Source: Azospirillum ramasamyi
GTDB lineage: Bacteria; Pseudomonadota; Alphaproteobacteria; Azospirillales; Azospirillaceae
Reading direction: 5' to 3'
Assembly (NCBI RefSeq): GCF_003233655.1
Contig: NZ_CP029834.1
Location: 248,001-312,000, forward strand
DNA: 64,000 nucleotides
Shown: one piece after another, positions 18,245-25,715 of the stretch
How positions within the stretch are numbered: position 1 is the first letter of the stretch
Layout: every line of letters starts with the position of its first letter
The notes under the pieces: generated by a model
What the model saw: the letters and a program-made list of their open reading frames with translations, nothing else
Database searches by the model: none
What the model was told of the DNA's origin: nothing
Made by a program: the position numbers and the translations under genes

Positions 18245-19624
18245 ATGAAGGTGATCATCTGCGGGGCGGGGCAGGTCGGGGCCAGCATCGCGCGGCACCT
18301 CGCGCAGGAAGACAACGACATCACCGTGATCGACACCTCGACCGAGCTGGCGCAGCGGATGGACGAGAGCCACGACGTGCGCGGGATGGTCGGCTATGCC
18401 TCGCACCCGGACGTGCTGGCCCAGGCGGGGGCGCGGGATGCCGACATGCTGATCGCCGTCACCCATTCCGACGAAGTCAACATCGTGGCCTGCGAAGTCG
18501 CCAATTCGGTGTTCAACATCCCGCTGCGCATCGCCCGCATCCGCAAGCAGGCCTATCTGCGGCCGGAATGGTCGACCATGTTCTCCGCCGAGCATCTGGC
18601 CATCAGCGTCGTCATCTCGCCGGAGGTGGAGATCGCCCACAGCATCGCCCGGCGCCTGCGCTCTCCCGGCGCGTTCGAGATGCTGCCGCTTGCCGAAGGC
18701 AAGGTTCACCTGATCGGCGTCCACTGCACCACCAGTTCGCCCCTGCTCAATACGCCGCTGCGCCGCCTGACCGAGATGTTCCCCGACGTGCGCGCGGCCG
18801 TGCTGGCGGTGTTCCGCGACGGCACCGGTTTCGTGCCCAAGGGGAACGACATGCTGCGGCTGGGCGACGACGTGCATCTGGTATGCCGCACCGCCGACAT
18901 CGTCCGCGTCGTTTCCCTGTTCGGCCACACCGAGGCGCCGGCCCGCCGTCTGGTCATCGCCGGCGGCGGCAATGTCGGCTTCAACCTGGCGCAGGTCGTC
19001 GAACGGCATATGCGCGGCATCTCCATCAAGATGATCGAAAGCAATGCGGCGCGGGCGGAGCTGATCTCGCGCTCGCTGCGCTCCAGCACGGTGGTGCTGA
19101 ACGGCGACGCGCTGGACAACGAGATCCTGGAGGAGGCCCAGGTCGGCCGGGCCGAAACCATCGTCGCCGTCACCAACGACGACGAGACCAACGTCTTCGC
19201 CTCGCTGCTCGCCAAGCGCGCCGGCTGCGAACGGGCGATCACGCTGCTGAACAAGACGTCCTACGCGCCCATCGTCGCCGGTCTGGGAATGGACGTGGTG
19301 GTCAACCCCTCCGCCGTCACCGTGTCCTCGATCCTGCGCCATGTCCGGCGCGGGCGGGTCGCCGCGGTGCAGACCATCGGCGACAATTTCGGCGAGGTGG
19401 TGGAGGCCGAGGCGCTGGAGACCTCTCGCGCGGTCAGCGGCCCCATCGGCTCCATCGGCCTGCCGCCCGGCATGATCATCGGCGCGCTGGTCCGCGGCAA
19501 CGAGGTCATCATCCCCACCAGCCAGACGGTGATCCAACCGCATGACCGCGTCGTCGTGATGGCCACCGCCGATCTGGTGCGCAAGCTCGAAAAGCTGTTC
19601 GCGGTGGGGCTGGAATTCTTCTGA
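18245..19624 (+). CDS. trkA: Trk system potassium uptake protein TrkA
   Basis: The 459-aa peripheral membrane protein gates the TrkH K+ channel by nucleotide binding. It is the full-length two-lobed form: RCK-N domain 1 starts at residue 1 with the GAGQVGASIA dinucleotide loop, a TrkA-C domain lies around 140-220, a second RCK-N begins with GGGNVGFNLA near residue 240, and a second TrkA-C follows to the end. The ATG is preceded by a G-rich stretch. trkH lies 70 bases downstream on the same strand, giving a dedicated trkA-trkH unit, distinct from the ntr-linked trkA arrangement seen in some relatives. Confidence 0.95.
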   Translation: MKVIICGAGQVGASIARHLAQEDNDITVIDTSTELAQRMDESHDVRGMVGYASHPDVLAQAGARDADMLIAVTHSDEVNIVACEVANSVFNIPLRIARIRKQAYLRPEWSTMFSAEHLAISVVISPEVEIAHSIARRLRSPGAFEMLPLAEGKVHLIGVHCTTSSPLLNTPLRRLTEMFPDVRAAVLAVFRDGTGFVPKGNDMLRLGDDVHLVCRTADIVRVVSLFGHTEAPARRLVIAGGGNVGFNLAQVVERHMRGISIKMIESNAARAELISRSLRSSTVVLNGDALDNEILEEAQVGRAETIVAVTNDDETNVFASLLAKRAGCERAITLLNKTSYAPIVAGLGMDVVVNPSAVTVSSILRHVRRGRVAAVQTIGDNFGEVVEAEALETSRAVSGPIGSIGLPPGMIIGALVRGNEVIIPTSQTVIQPHDRVVVMATADLVRKLEKLFAVGLEFF

Positions 19625-19694
19625 GCGGCCTTACGGCCCGGCCCGACGCGTCATCCCCCGCCCGCCGCCGCCCATTCCCCTGACCAGAGACATC

Positions 19695-21158
19695 ATGCCG
19701 AATTTCAGGCCGATCCTGTTCATCGTCGCCGTCGTGCTGCTGGCGCTTGCCGCGATGATGCTGATCCCGGCGGCGGTCGATTTCGCCTATGGCAACCCGG
19801 ATGCGGAGGTCTTCCTCTATTCGGCCGCCTTCACCGCCGTTTGCGGCGGTGCGCTGGCGCTCGGCACCCGCAGCAGCCGCCAGCAGGGCGGGCTGTCGCT
19901 GAGGCAGGCCTTCCTGCTGACGCCGCTGACCTGGACCAGCACCGCGGTCTTCGCCGCCCTGCCCTTCCAGTTCGGCCATTTCCCCGACCTGTCGCTGAAT
20001 TACACGAACGCCTTCTTCGAAACCATGTCGGGTCTGACCGCCACCGGGGCGACGATCCTGGTCGGGCTGGACCGGATGCCGGAGGGCATCCTGCTGTGGC
20101 GGGCGCTTCTGCAATGGCTGGGGGGCATCGGCATCATCGGCGTCGCCATCGCGGTCCTGCCGGCCCTGCGGGTGGGCGGCATGCAGCTGTTCCGCACCGA
20201 ATCCTCCGATCGGTCGCAGAAGGTCCTGCCGCGCGCCCAGCAGATCGCCAAGGCCATCGGGGCGATCTATGTCGGGATGACGACGATCTGTGCCGCCTGC
20301 TACTGGCTGGCCGGAATGACGCCGTTCGAGGCGGTGGTGCATGCGCTGACCAGCCTGTCGACGGGAGGCTTTTCCACCTCCGACAAATCGATGGGGAACT
20401 TCGAGAGCCCGGCCCTGCACTGGCTGGCGACGCTGTTCATGCTGCTGGGCAGCCTGCCCTTCGTGCTGTATGTCCGCACCCTGAACGGACAGCGCGACGC
20501 GCTGTGGAAGGACAGCCAGGTGCGGACCTTCCTGGGTTTCCTCGCCGCGGTGATCCTGCCGCTCAGCGTCTGGCTGGCTCTGAAGCAGGGCTACGAGTTC
20601 CACGACGCCCTGCGGATGGTGGCCTTCAACGTGGTGTCGGTCGTCACCACCACCGGCTTTGCCTATACCGATTACACCCAATGGGGAAATCTGGCGGTCG
20701 GCGTGTTCTTCGGGCTGACCTTCATCGGCGGCTGCACCGGCTCGACCACCGGCGGCATCAAGATCTTCCGCTTCGAGGTGATGGCGATCGTGCTGCGCAC
20801 CCATTTCCTGCGGCTGGTCTATCCCCGCGGCGTCTTTCCGCGCCAGTACGGCAGCCGGCAGCTGGACGACGACGTGCTGGGATCGGTGGTCGTCTTCTTC
20901 ACGCTGTTCTTCACCGCCTACAGCGTTCTCACCATCGCGCTGATGGCCCTGGGACTGGATTTCATCACCAGCATCAGCGCCGCGGCGAGCTCGTTGGCCA
21001 ATGTCGGGCCGGGGCTGGGTGACGTCATCGGCCCGGCCGGCACCTTCTCGGCGCTGCCGGATTCGGCGAAATGGCTGCTGTCGCTGGCGATGCTGCTGGG
21101 CCGGCTGGAACTGTTCACCGTGCTGGTGCTGTTCATGCCCCAGTTCTGGCGGGGCTGA
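19695..21158 (+). CDS. trkH: Trk system potassium transporter TrkH
   Basis: A 487-aa inner-membrane K+ channel/transporter subunit. The four pore-loop repeats of the family are visible: SGLTATGAT (about 113), SLSTGGFST (about 220), VVTTTGFA (about 320) and ASSLANVGPG (about 435). GGCTGSTTGGIKIFR marks the conserved segment that lies before the gating loop. Length is normal for TrkH. Directly downstream of trkA, so both components of one uptake system are encoded together; a terminator hairpin begins at the stop codon. Confidence 0.95.
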   Translation: MPNFRPILFIVAVVLLALAAMMLIPAAVDFAYGNPDAEVFLYSAAFTAVCGGALALGTRSSRQQGGLSLRQAFLLTPLTWTSTAVFAALPFQFGHFPDLSLNYTNAFFETMSGLTATGATILVGLDRMPEGILLWRALLQWLGGIGIIGVAIAVLPALRVGGMQLFRTESSDRSQKVLPRAQQIAKAIGAIYVGMTTICAACYWLAGMTPFEAVVHALTSLSTGGFSTSDKSMGNFESPALHWLATLFMLLGSLPFVLYVRTLNGQRDALWKDSQVRTFLGFLAAVILPLSVWLALKQGYEFHDALRMVAFNVVSVVTTTGFAYTDYTQWGNLAVGVFFGLTFIGGCTGSTTGGIKIFRFEVMAIVLRTHFLRLVYPRGVFPRQYGSRQLDDDVLGSVVVFFTLFFTAYSVLTIALMALGLDFITSISAAASSLANVGPGLGDVIGPAGTFSALPDSAKWLLSLAMLLGRLELFTVLVLFMPQFWRG

Positions 21159-21183
21159 GGGGCCGGCGCCTGCCGCCGGCCCC
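21159..21183 (+). terminator. candidate terminator after trkH
   Basis: A perfect 10-bp G+C stem (GGGGCCGGCG / CGCCGGCCCC) with a 5-base loop, immediately after the trkH stop. It lies between convergent genes and could act in both directions. Confidence 0.6.
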
Positions 21184-21193
21184 TTCCGGTCAC

Positions 21194-21412
21194 CTATTCG
21201 TCGGGATTGCGGTTGGCGACGTGTTCCTGCATCTGTTCGGTCTGCACGGCCTTGCTGTCCAGCCCGCGGGCGTCGGAATGGCGGGACTTGTCGCGGTTCG
21301 ACAGCACTTCGTTGTCGCCGATGGCGCCGGCCGGCAGGTCGGTGGTCGCGCCGGTGCCGCTGCCCTTGCCCTGTCCACCGGGGCTCATGTGCTTCTTGCT
21401 GGCGTTCGCCAT
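21194..21412 (-). CDS. small hydrophilic hypothetical protein
   Basis: A 72-aa, highly charged, Gly/Asp/Arg-rich protein with no hydrophobic segment, probably disordered. It begins MANASKKHMSPGGQGKGSG. AAGGGAG lies shortly before its ATG. Its product resembles the small intrinsically disordered stress-associated proteins common in soil Alphaproteobacteria, but no family can be named. It follows the DUF4142-PRC gene on the same strand, separated by a hairpin at 21448-21466, so it may be transcribed partly from that promoter. Confidence 0.6.
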   Translation of the reverse strand: MANASKKHMSPGGQGKGSGTGATTDLPAGAIGDNEVLSNRDKSRHSDARGLDSKAVQTEQMQEHVANRNPDE

Positions 21413-21447
21413 CCTTGCTTTCTCCCTTGCTTGGCCTGCCGGGGCCG

Positions 21448-21466
21448 CCGGGAAGGGGTTTCCCGG
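21448..21466 (-). terminator. hairpin downstream of the DUF4142-PRC gene
   Basis: A 7-bp perfect stem (CCGGGAA / TTCCCGG) with a 5-base loop, between the two minus-strand genes. No T-tract follows, so it could be an attenuator instead. Confidence 0.45.
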
Positions 21467-21514
21467 TGCCGGCCGGCTGGGTGTCGGTTGCGGTGTCGAA
21501 GATCCGCCGCAGGC

Positions 21515-22471
21515 TTACTGCGGGTTGCGCGGCGGGGTGCTGTCCGGGCTGTTGCCGGCGCCTTGACCCGCGTTGCCCTGGCCGGCATTGCCCTGACCGG
21601 CGTTGCCGCCGCTGCCGCTGCGCTGGCCCAGCGAGACGGTGTTGTCGCCGTATTGGAACTCGGGCATCGCATTGACCTGTTCCTCGGTCACCTGCCGGGC
21701 GACGATGCGGTCGCCGTCGACCTCCAGCAGGGAGAAGTCCAGGGCGATCTGCTTGTCGCCGATGCCCAGAATACCGCCGCGGTCCAGAATCACCTGGGTG
21801 GCGTCGCCCGTCTGGGCGTCGAGGATGATGTCGGCGACTTCGCCCAACTGGCCGCCGTCCTCGCCATAGACCTCCTCGCCGATCATGCTTTCGAAGCTGG
21901 TGCTCTGCTGGGGAGCGCTGCTGGTGGAGGCGACGTTCGGGCGCAGGTCGCGGACCTGGCGCAGATGCTGCTCGAGCGCCGGCAGGGTCTGCTCGGCGAA
22001 GCGCTTCAGGTCGGGATCCTGTCCCTTTTCGGCCTGGGTGCGGAACAGGGCGACGGCCTGCTGGTGGCCGTCGATCTGGTCCTGCAGATAGGCGGCATCG
22101 AACTGTTCGCCCTGCAGGCCGCGCAGCTTGTCCAGCTTCTGCTGGTGCGCGGAATCGAGCTTGGTCGGCAGCGTCACCGATTTCTGCTGGGCCATCGTCT
22201 TCATGGCGTCCGACGTCTTGGTGTGTTCGGTCACCATGTGGTTGCCGAACTGCTTGACGCCGTTGTCCTTGGCATGGTCCTGCGCCAGCTTGCCGGCCTG
22301 GATTTCGTACATGTCGCTGATCGCGGCCTCCTCGACGAAGGTCATGTCCTGCGGCGACAGCTGTCCCTTCTCGGTCACGGTCTTCTGCGGCGTCGGCGTC
22401 TGGGCCAGCGACAGCGCCGGAGCGGAGAACAGGATCAGGGCGGCGGTGGCAAGAAGATGATGGCGTTTCAT
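21515..22471 (-). CDS. DUF4142 and PRC-barrel domain fusion protein, exported
   Basis: A 318-aa protein with a signal peptide (residues 1-23, LSLAQ), a ferritin-like helical DUF4142 domain (about 38-175, with QDHAKDNGVKQFGNHMVTEH), and a PRC-barrel (about 195-270; IGEEVYGEDGGQLGEVADIILD). The C-terminal tail is a short GNAGQG tandem repeat. DUF4142 proteins are periplasmic and tend to be stress-induced; PRC-barrels mediate protein or membrane association. An EcfG-like promoter upstream supports control by the general stress response. The molecular role is unknown. Confidence 0.85.
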   Translation of the reverse strand: MKRHHLLATAALILFSAPALSLAQTPTPQKTVTEKGQLSPQDMTFVEEAAISDMYEIQAGKLAQDHAKDNGVKQFGNHMVTEHTKTSDAMKTMAQQKSVTLPTKLDSAHQQKLDKLRGLQGEQFDAAYLQDQIDGHQQAVALFRTQAEKGQDPDLKRFAEQTLPALEQHLRQVRDLRPNVASTSSAPQQSTSFESMIGEEVYGEDGGQLGEVADIILDAQTGDATQVILDRGGILGIGDKQIALDFSLLEVDGDRIVARQVTEEQVNAMPEFQYGDNTVSLGQRSGSGGNAGQGNAGQGNAGQGAGNSPDSTPPRNPQ

Positions 22472-22558
22472 GGCGACGGTTCCTGCGATTGCATGGTTGC
22501 CGGTGCGCGTTCGTCCTGGCCCTTCCGGGCGATCCGAGGCACCGTACTTCCCACCTTC

Positions 22559-22583
22559 AACCGGCGACTGCGACCGCCGTTCC
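22559..22583 (-). promoter_or_regulatory. EcfG-type general stress promoter candidate
   Basis: On the minus strand GGAAC is followed after 17 bases by GTT, matching the alphaproteobacterial EcfG (extracytoplasmic general-stress sigma factor) promoter pattern GGAAC-N16/17-(C)GTT. It lies about 90 bases upstream of the DUF4142-PRC start. Confidence 0.55.
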
Positions 22584-22765
22584 CGCCATTACTCCCAGCG
22601 GCCGGGGCGAGGCGGACCAGCTATCCGAATCGTATGGGGTGCCGCGCTTGTGCTGAACATCGGAGTAGTCCGGCGCGCCGGGGGTATCGCCGAATGCGCG
22701 CTCGGTCTAAGCCACGTGTCCGGGGCAAGAAGGGATGGCTTATATCCCTGGTACGGAGGCCCCGC

Positions 22766-24466
22766 TTGCTTCGTGACGCCCGCCATGTCCTGAACGGCAC
22801 CCATATCGATTGCGACCTTTGCGTGATCGGTGGCGGCGCCGCCGGCCTGACCATCGCGCGCGAGCTGGCCGGCAGTTCCTGCAGTGTCGTTCTGCTCGAA
22901 GGCGGCGGGCTGGAGGTCGAGGGCATCTCCCAGGCGCTTTATGCCGGCCGCAACGTCGGCCTGCCTTACGAGCGGCTGACCACTGCGCGCAGCCGCTATC
23001 TGGGCGGCAGCACCAACTGCTGGGGCGGATTTTCCCGCCCGCTGGAGCCGGGCGATTTCGCCGAACGGCCCTGGATCCCCAAAAGCGGATGGCCGATCGA
23101 GCGCGACACGATGATGCCCTATTACGAGCGCTCGCAGAGCGTGCTGGGCCTGGGTCCGTTCGATTACGACACCGATTTCTGGATGGAGCGGGTCGGCGGG
23201 CCGAGGGCGGCACTGATGCCGGTGGAGGACGGGGGGGGAAACGGGGACAGGGACGGCTTCGAGAACCGCGTCGCCCAGCTCAGCCCGCCGATCCGCATGG
23301 GCGAGGCTTACCGCGCCGAGATCGGGCGCGCCGCCAACATCACCGCCTTCCTCAACGCCAACGTCACCGGACTGGACAGCAATCCGACCGCCACCGCGGT
23401 GGAACGGGTGCAGGTCCGCACGCTGGACGGCCCGAGCTTCACCGTCGGCGCCCGGCTGTTCGTGCTGTGCTGCGGCGGCATCGAGAATGCGCGCATCCTG
23501 CTGCTGTCCAACAAGGTGCAGGCGGCGGGTCTGGGCAACGGCAACGATCTGGTCGGCCGCTACTTCGCCGACCATCCGCGCTTCAAGACGCCGCCGGTCC
23601 GTCTGACCCGGCAGGGTCGGCACCGCGCGCTCTACGACGTCAGCCTGTGCCTGGCGCGGCGCCGGCTGGGCCGGCCGCACCCGTCGGTGGCGCTGGCGCT
23701 GTCGCCGACCGCTAAGTCTCAGGAACGCCACGGACTGCCCAATTCCCGCACATATCTGGTCGCCTCCTACCATTCGGGGGCGCTGGACGCCTTCAAGGCG
23801 ATGCGCGACCTGCGGATTCTGCCCTCGCGCCACAGCTGCCGGCGCTTCGGCGTGTCGGAGGACGAGGCGGCCAGCCTGCTGCGCAACGCCGGTCCGCGCA
23901 TCCTGCGCAGCATGCCGCAGCTCGCCCACGCCCTGTTCGACAGCATCGTCGATCCGGGATGGCTGTCCCGGCGCTTCACCCTGGAAACGGTGCTGGAGCC
24001 CGTCCCCAATCCCGACAGCCGGGTGACGCTGGACCATGCCACCGACCCGTTCGGCTGCAACCTGCCGCGGGTGGATTGGCGGCTGACCGAGCAGGACCGC
24101 AGGGGCGCGGCCGAGACCCAGCGCCTGCTGCGCGAGGATCTGCTGCGCCGCGGCCTGATCGAGACGGACGAACGGCAGGACGAACCCGACGAGGCGGCGA
24201 TGGCGGATGTCGGCTGGTGCTGGCACCACATGGGCACGACGCGCATGCATGTATCGCCCCGTCACGGCGTTGTCGATGCCGAGGGGCGCGTGCATGGCGT
24301 CAGCAACCTCTACATCGCCGGCAGTTCCGTCTTCCCCACCATGGGCGCCGACCACCCGACCATGACCATCGTGGCCCTGGCCCTGAGAATGACCGACCGC
24401 ATCCTCGCGATGCTGCAGGACGAACGGAGCAGTCCGCCTGCCCCCGCGGTCGCCGCCTCGCTTTAA
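22766..24466 (+). CDS. GMC family oxidoreductase
   Basis: A 566-aa FAD-dependent glucose-methanol-choline oxidoreductase. The N-terminal dinucleotide fold has VIGGGAAGLTIARELAG (residues 18-34); YLGGSTNCWGG and GGIENARILL are typical of the family, and the C-terminal half has CWHHMGTTRMH with the catalytic-histidine region and a final GADHPTMTIVALALR. No ATG lies near the FAD motif; a TTG at 22766 has GGAGG six bases upstream and is chosen as start. No signal peptide. The substrate is probably a sugar or alcohol, not identifiable here. It is divergent from the DUF4142-PRC gene. Confidence 0.88.
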   Translation: MLRDARHVLNGTHIDCDLCVIGGGAAGLTIARELAGSSCSVVLLEGGGLEVEGISQALYAGRNVGLPYERLTTARSRYLGGSTNCWGGFSRPLEPGDFAERPWIPKSGWPIERDTMMPYYERSQSVLGLGPFDYDTDFWMERVGGPRAALMPVEDGGGNGDRDGFENRVAQLSPPIRMGEAYRAEIGRAANITAFLNANVTGLDSNPTATAVERVQVRTLDGPSFTVGARLFVLCCGGIENARILLLSNKVQAAGLGNGNDLVGRYFADHPRFKTPPVRLTRQGRHRALYDVSLCLARRRLGRPHPSVALALSPTAKSQERHGLPNSRTYLVASYHSGALDAFKAMRDLRILPSRHSCRRFGVSEDEAASLLRNAGPRILRSMPQLAHALFDSIVDPGWLSRRFTLETVLEPVPNPDSRVTLDHATDPFGCNLPRVDWRLTEQDRRGAAETQRLLREDLLRRGLIETDERQDEPDEAAMADVGWCWHHMGTTRMHVSPRHGVVDAEGRVHGVSNLYIAGSSVFPTMGADHPTMTIVALALRMTDRILAMLQDERSSPPAPAVAASL

Positions 24467-24489
24467 GCGGGGCGGCGGACTCCCATATT

Positions 24490-24509
24490 TCCTCTCCCTG
24501 CGGAGAGGA
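24490..24509 (+). promoter_or_regulatory. hairpin sequestering the mug ribosome-binding site
   Basis: A perfect 8-bp stem (TCCTCTCC / GGAGAGGA) with a 4-base loop. The downstream arm is itself the Shine-Dalgarno sequence of mug (ATG at 24518), so folding would hide the ribosome site. Confidence 0.5.
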
Positions 24510-24517
24510 ACCGACCG

Positions 24518-25084
24518 ATGGACCTGTTCGACGATGTTCCGGCCCCTTCCCCGGAAGGGATACCGGCTGCCGCCGGACCATTGCCCGACATCGTGGCGCC
24601 GGGGCTCGACTGCCTGTTCGTGGGCTTCAACCCCGGCCTGCGGTCGGGCGCGCTCGGCCACCATTATGCCGGGCGCGGCAACCAGTTCTGGCGCCTGCTG
24701 CATGAGGCCGGGCTGACCCCCCGCCTCTACCGGCCGGAGGAGGACGTCACCCTGCCGGCCATCGGCCTGGGCTCCACCAACCTCGTCGCCCGCGCCACCG
24801 CCAGCGCCGCCGAACTGTCGCGGGCGGAGCTGCGCGGCGGGGTGCCGCGGCTGGCGCGGATCGTCGGTTTCGTCCGGCCGCGGGTGCTGGCCTATACCGG
24901 CAAGGGGGTCTATCTGGCGGCGACCGGCTTGCCGGACGCGCCCTGGGGGGTGCAGGAGCGCGGGCTGTTCGACGGTGTCGCCGACGTGGTGGTGCCGTCG
25001 CCGAGCGGTCTCGCCCGCCTGCCCTTCGAGGAAAAACTGCGCTGGTTCCGCGAGGTGCGGGCGGAGATCGGGCGGCGGCGCTGA
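24518..25084 (+). CDS. mug: G/U mismatch-specific uracil-DNA glycosylase (Mug/TDG)
   Basis: A 188-aa base-excision repair enzyme that removes uracil or alkylated cytosine opposite guanine. The catalytic motif VGFNPGLRS near residues 33-41 carries the Asn of the Mug family (GxNPG). HHYAGRGNQFWRLLHEAG and the C-terminal substrate-loop equivalent VVPSPSGLARLPFEEKLRWF are also typical. ATG at 24518 has GGAGAGGA upstream, within a hairpin. The N-terminal 25 residues are not conserved. Cytoplasmic, monofunctional. It lies 52 bases after the GMC gene, possibly co-transcribed. Confidence 0.92.
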   Translation: MDLFDDVPAPSPEGIPAAAGPLPDIVAPGLDCLFVGFNPGLRSGALGHHYAGRGNQFWRLLHEAGLTPRLYRPEEDVTLPAIGLGSTNLVARATASAAELSRAELRGGVPRLARIVGFVRPRVLAYTGKGVYLAATGLPDAPWGVQERGLFDGVADVVVPSPSGLARLPFEEKLRWFREVRAEIGRRR

Positions 25085-25236
25085 CGGCGGCTGCCGCCAT
25101 CGGGGTGCCGCGCCCGCGCCGAACGGAGCAGGCCGGCGGGCGGAGGGATGAGCGCCGGGGGCACTCCCCCTGTTCCCGCCTTTCGCCGGGAAAGCCCGAC
25201 ACGTCCGGGGCGTCGATGGGCCATGCTGTGCGCCGC

Positions 25237-25704
25237 ATGACCATTATCGCACGACGCAACTCCAGCCATGACCGGATACCGCCCCGGGACGGGAACGCGG
25301 AGCCGGATCCCGTCGCCGCCCGGCTGCGCCGCCGACATTGGATGGTGCTGGCATTGGCCGTCCTGCTGCTGGCCGGGGTGGTGCGCGCCGCCGTCTACCT
25401 GACGGCGTTGTCGCCGGCGACGGCAGGCGCCACGGCAAGCCCCGTGGCCGACCCCGCGGCCGCCCCCTGGGGGCCGCATCCGCTGGGGCCGCGGCCCTGG
25501 AAACTCGCCCGGATTCTGAGCGGCAAGCCGCCGGAGACGGCGGAGCATACCCCTCCGGCCGCCCTGCCCGCCTCTCCGGTCCGGCCGGACGAAGCCCTGC
25601 AACGGCTGGCCGAGCAGGGTTGGACCGCCTTGCGGCCGGCGGCGATCCCGGCCGCCGCAAGGACCGCCGGGATCGCCGTTTCACCGCAATCCGCCTCGCC
25701 TTAG
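25237..25704 (+). CDS. small single-pass membrane protein, hypothetical
   Basis: A 155-aa frame (from the ATG at 25237) with an Arg-rich N-terminus, one membrane helix (HWMVLALAVLLLAGVVRAAVYL) and an Ala/Pro-rich extracytoplasmic tail. The positive-inside charge before the helix supports a real protein, but the tail is low complexity and no family is recognised. An earlier in-frame ATG at 25216 is possible. No strong ribosome site is visible. It ends a dozen bases from the molybdenum hydroxylase gene that converges on it. Confidence 0.4.
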   Translation: MTIIARRNSSHDRIPPRDGNAEPDPVAARLRRRHWMVLALAVLLLAGVVRAAVYLTALSPATAGATASPVADPAAAPWGPHPLGPRPWKLARILSGKPPETAEHTPPAALPASPVRPDEALQRLAEQGWTALRPAAIPAAARTAGIAVSPQSASP

Positions 25705-25715
25705 CTGGCCCCGCT

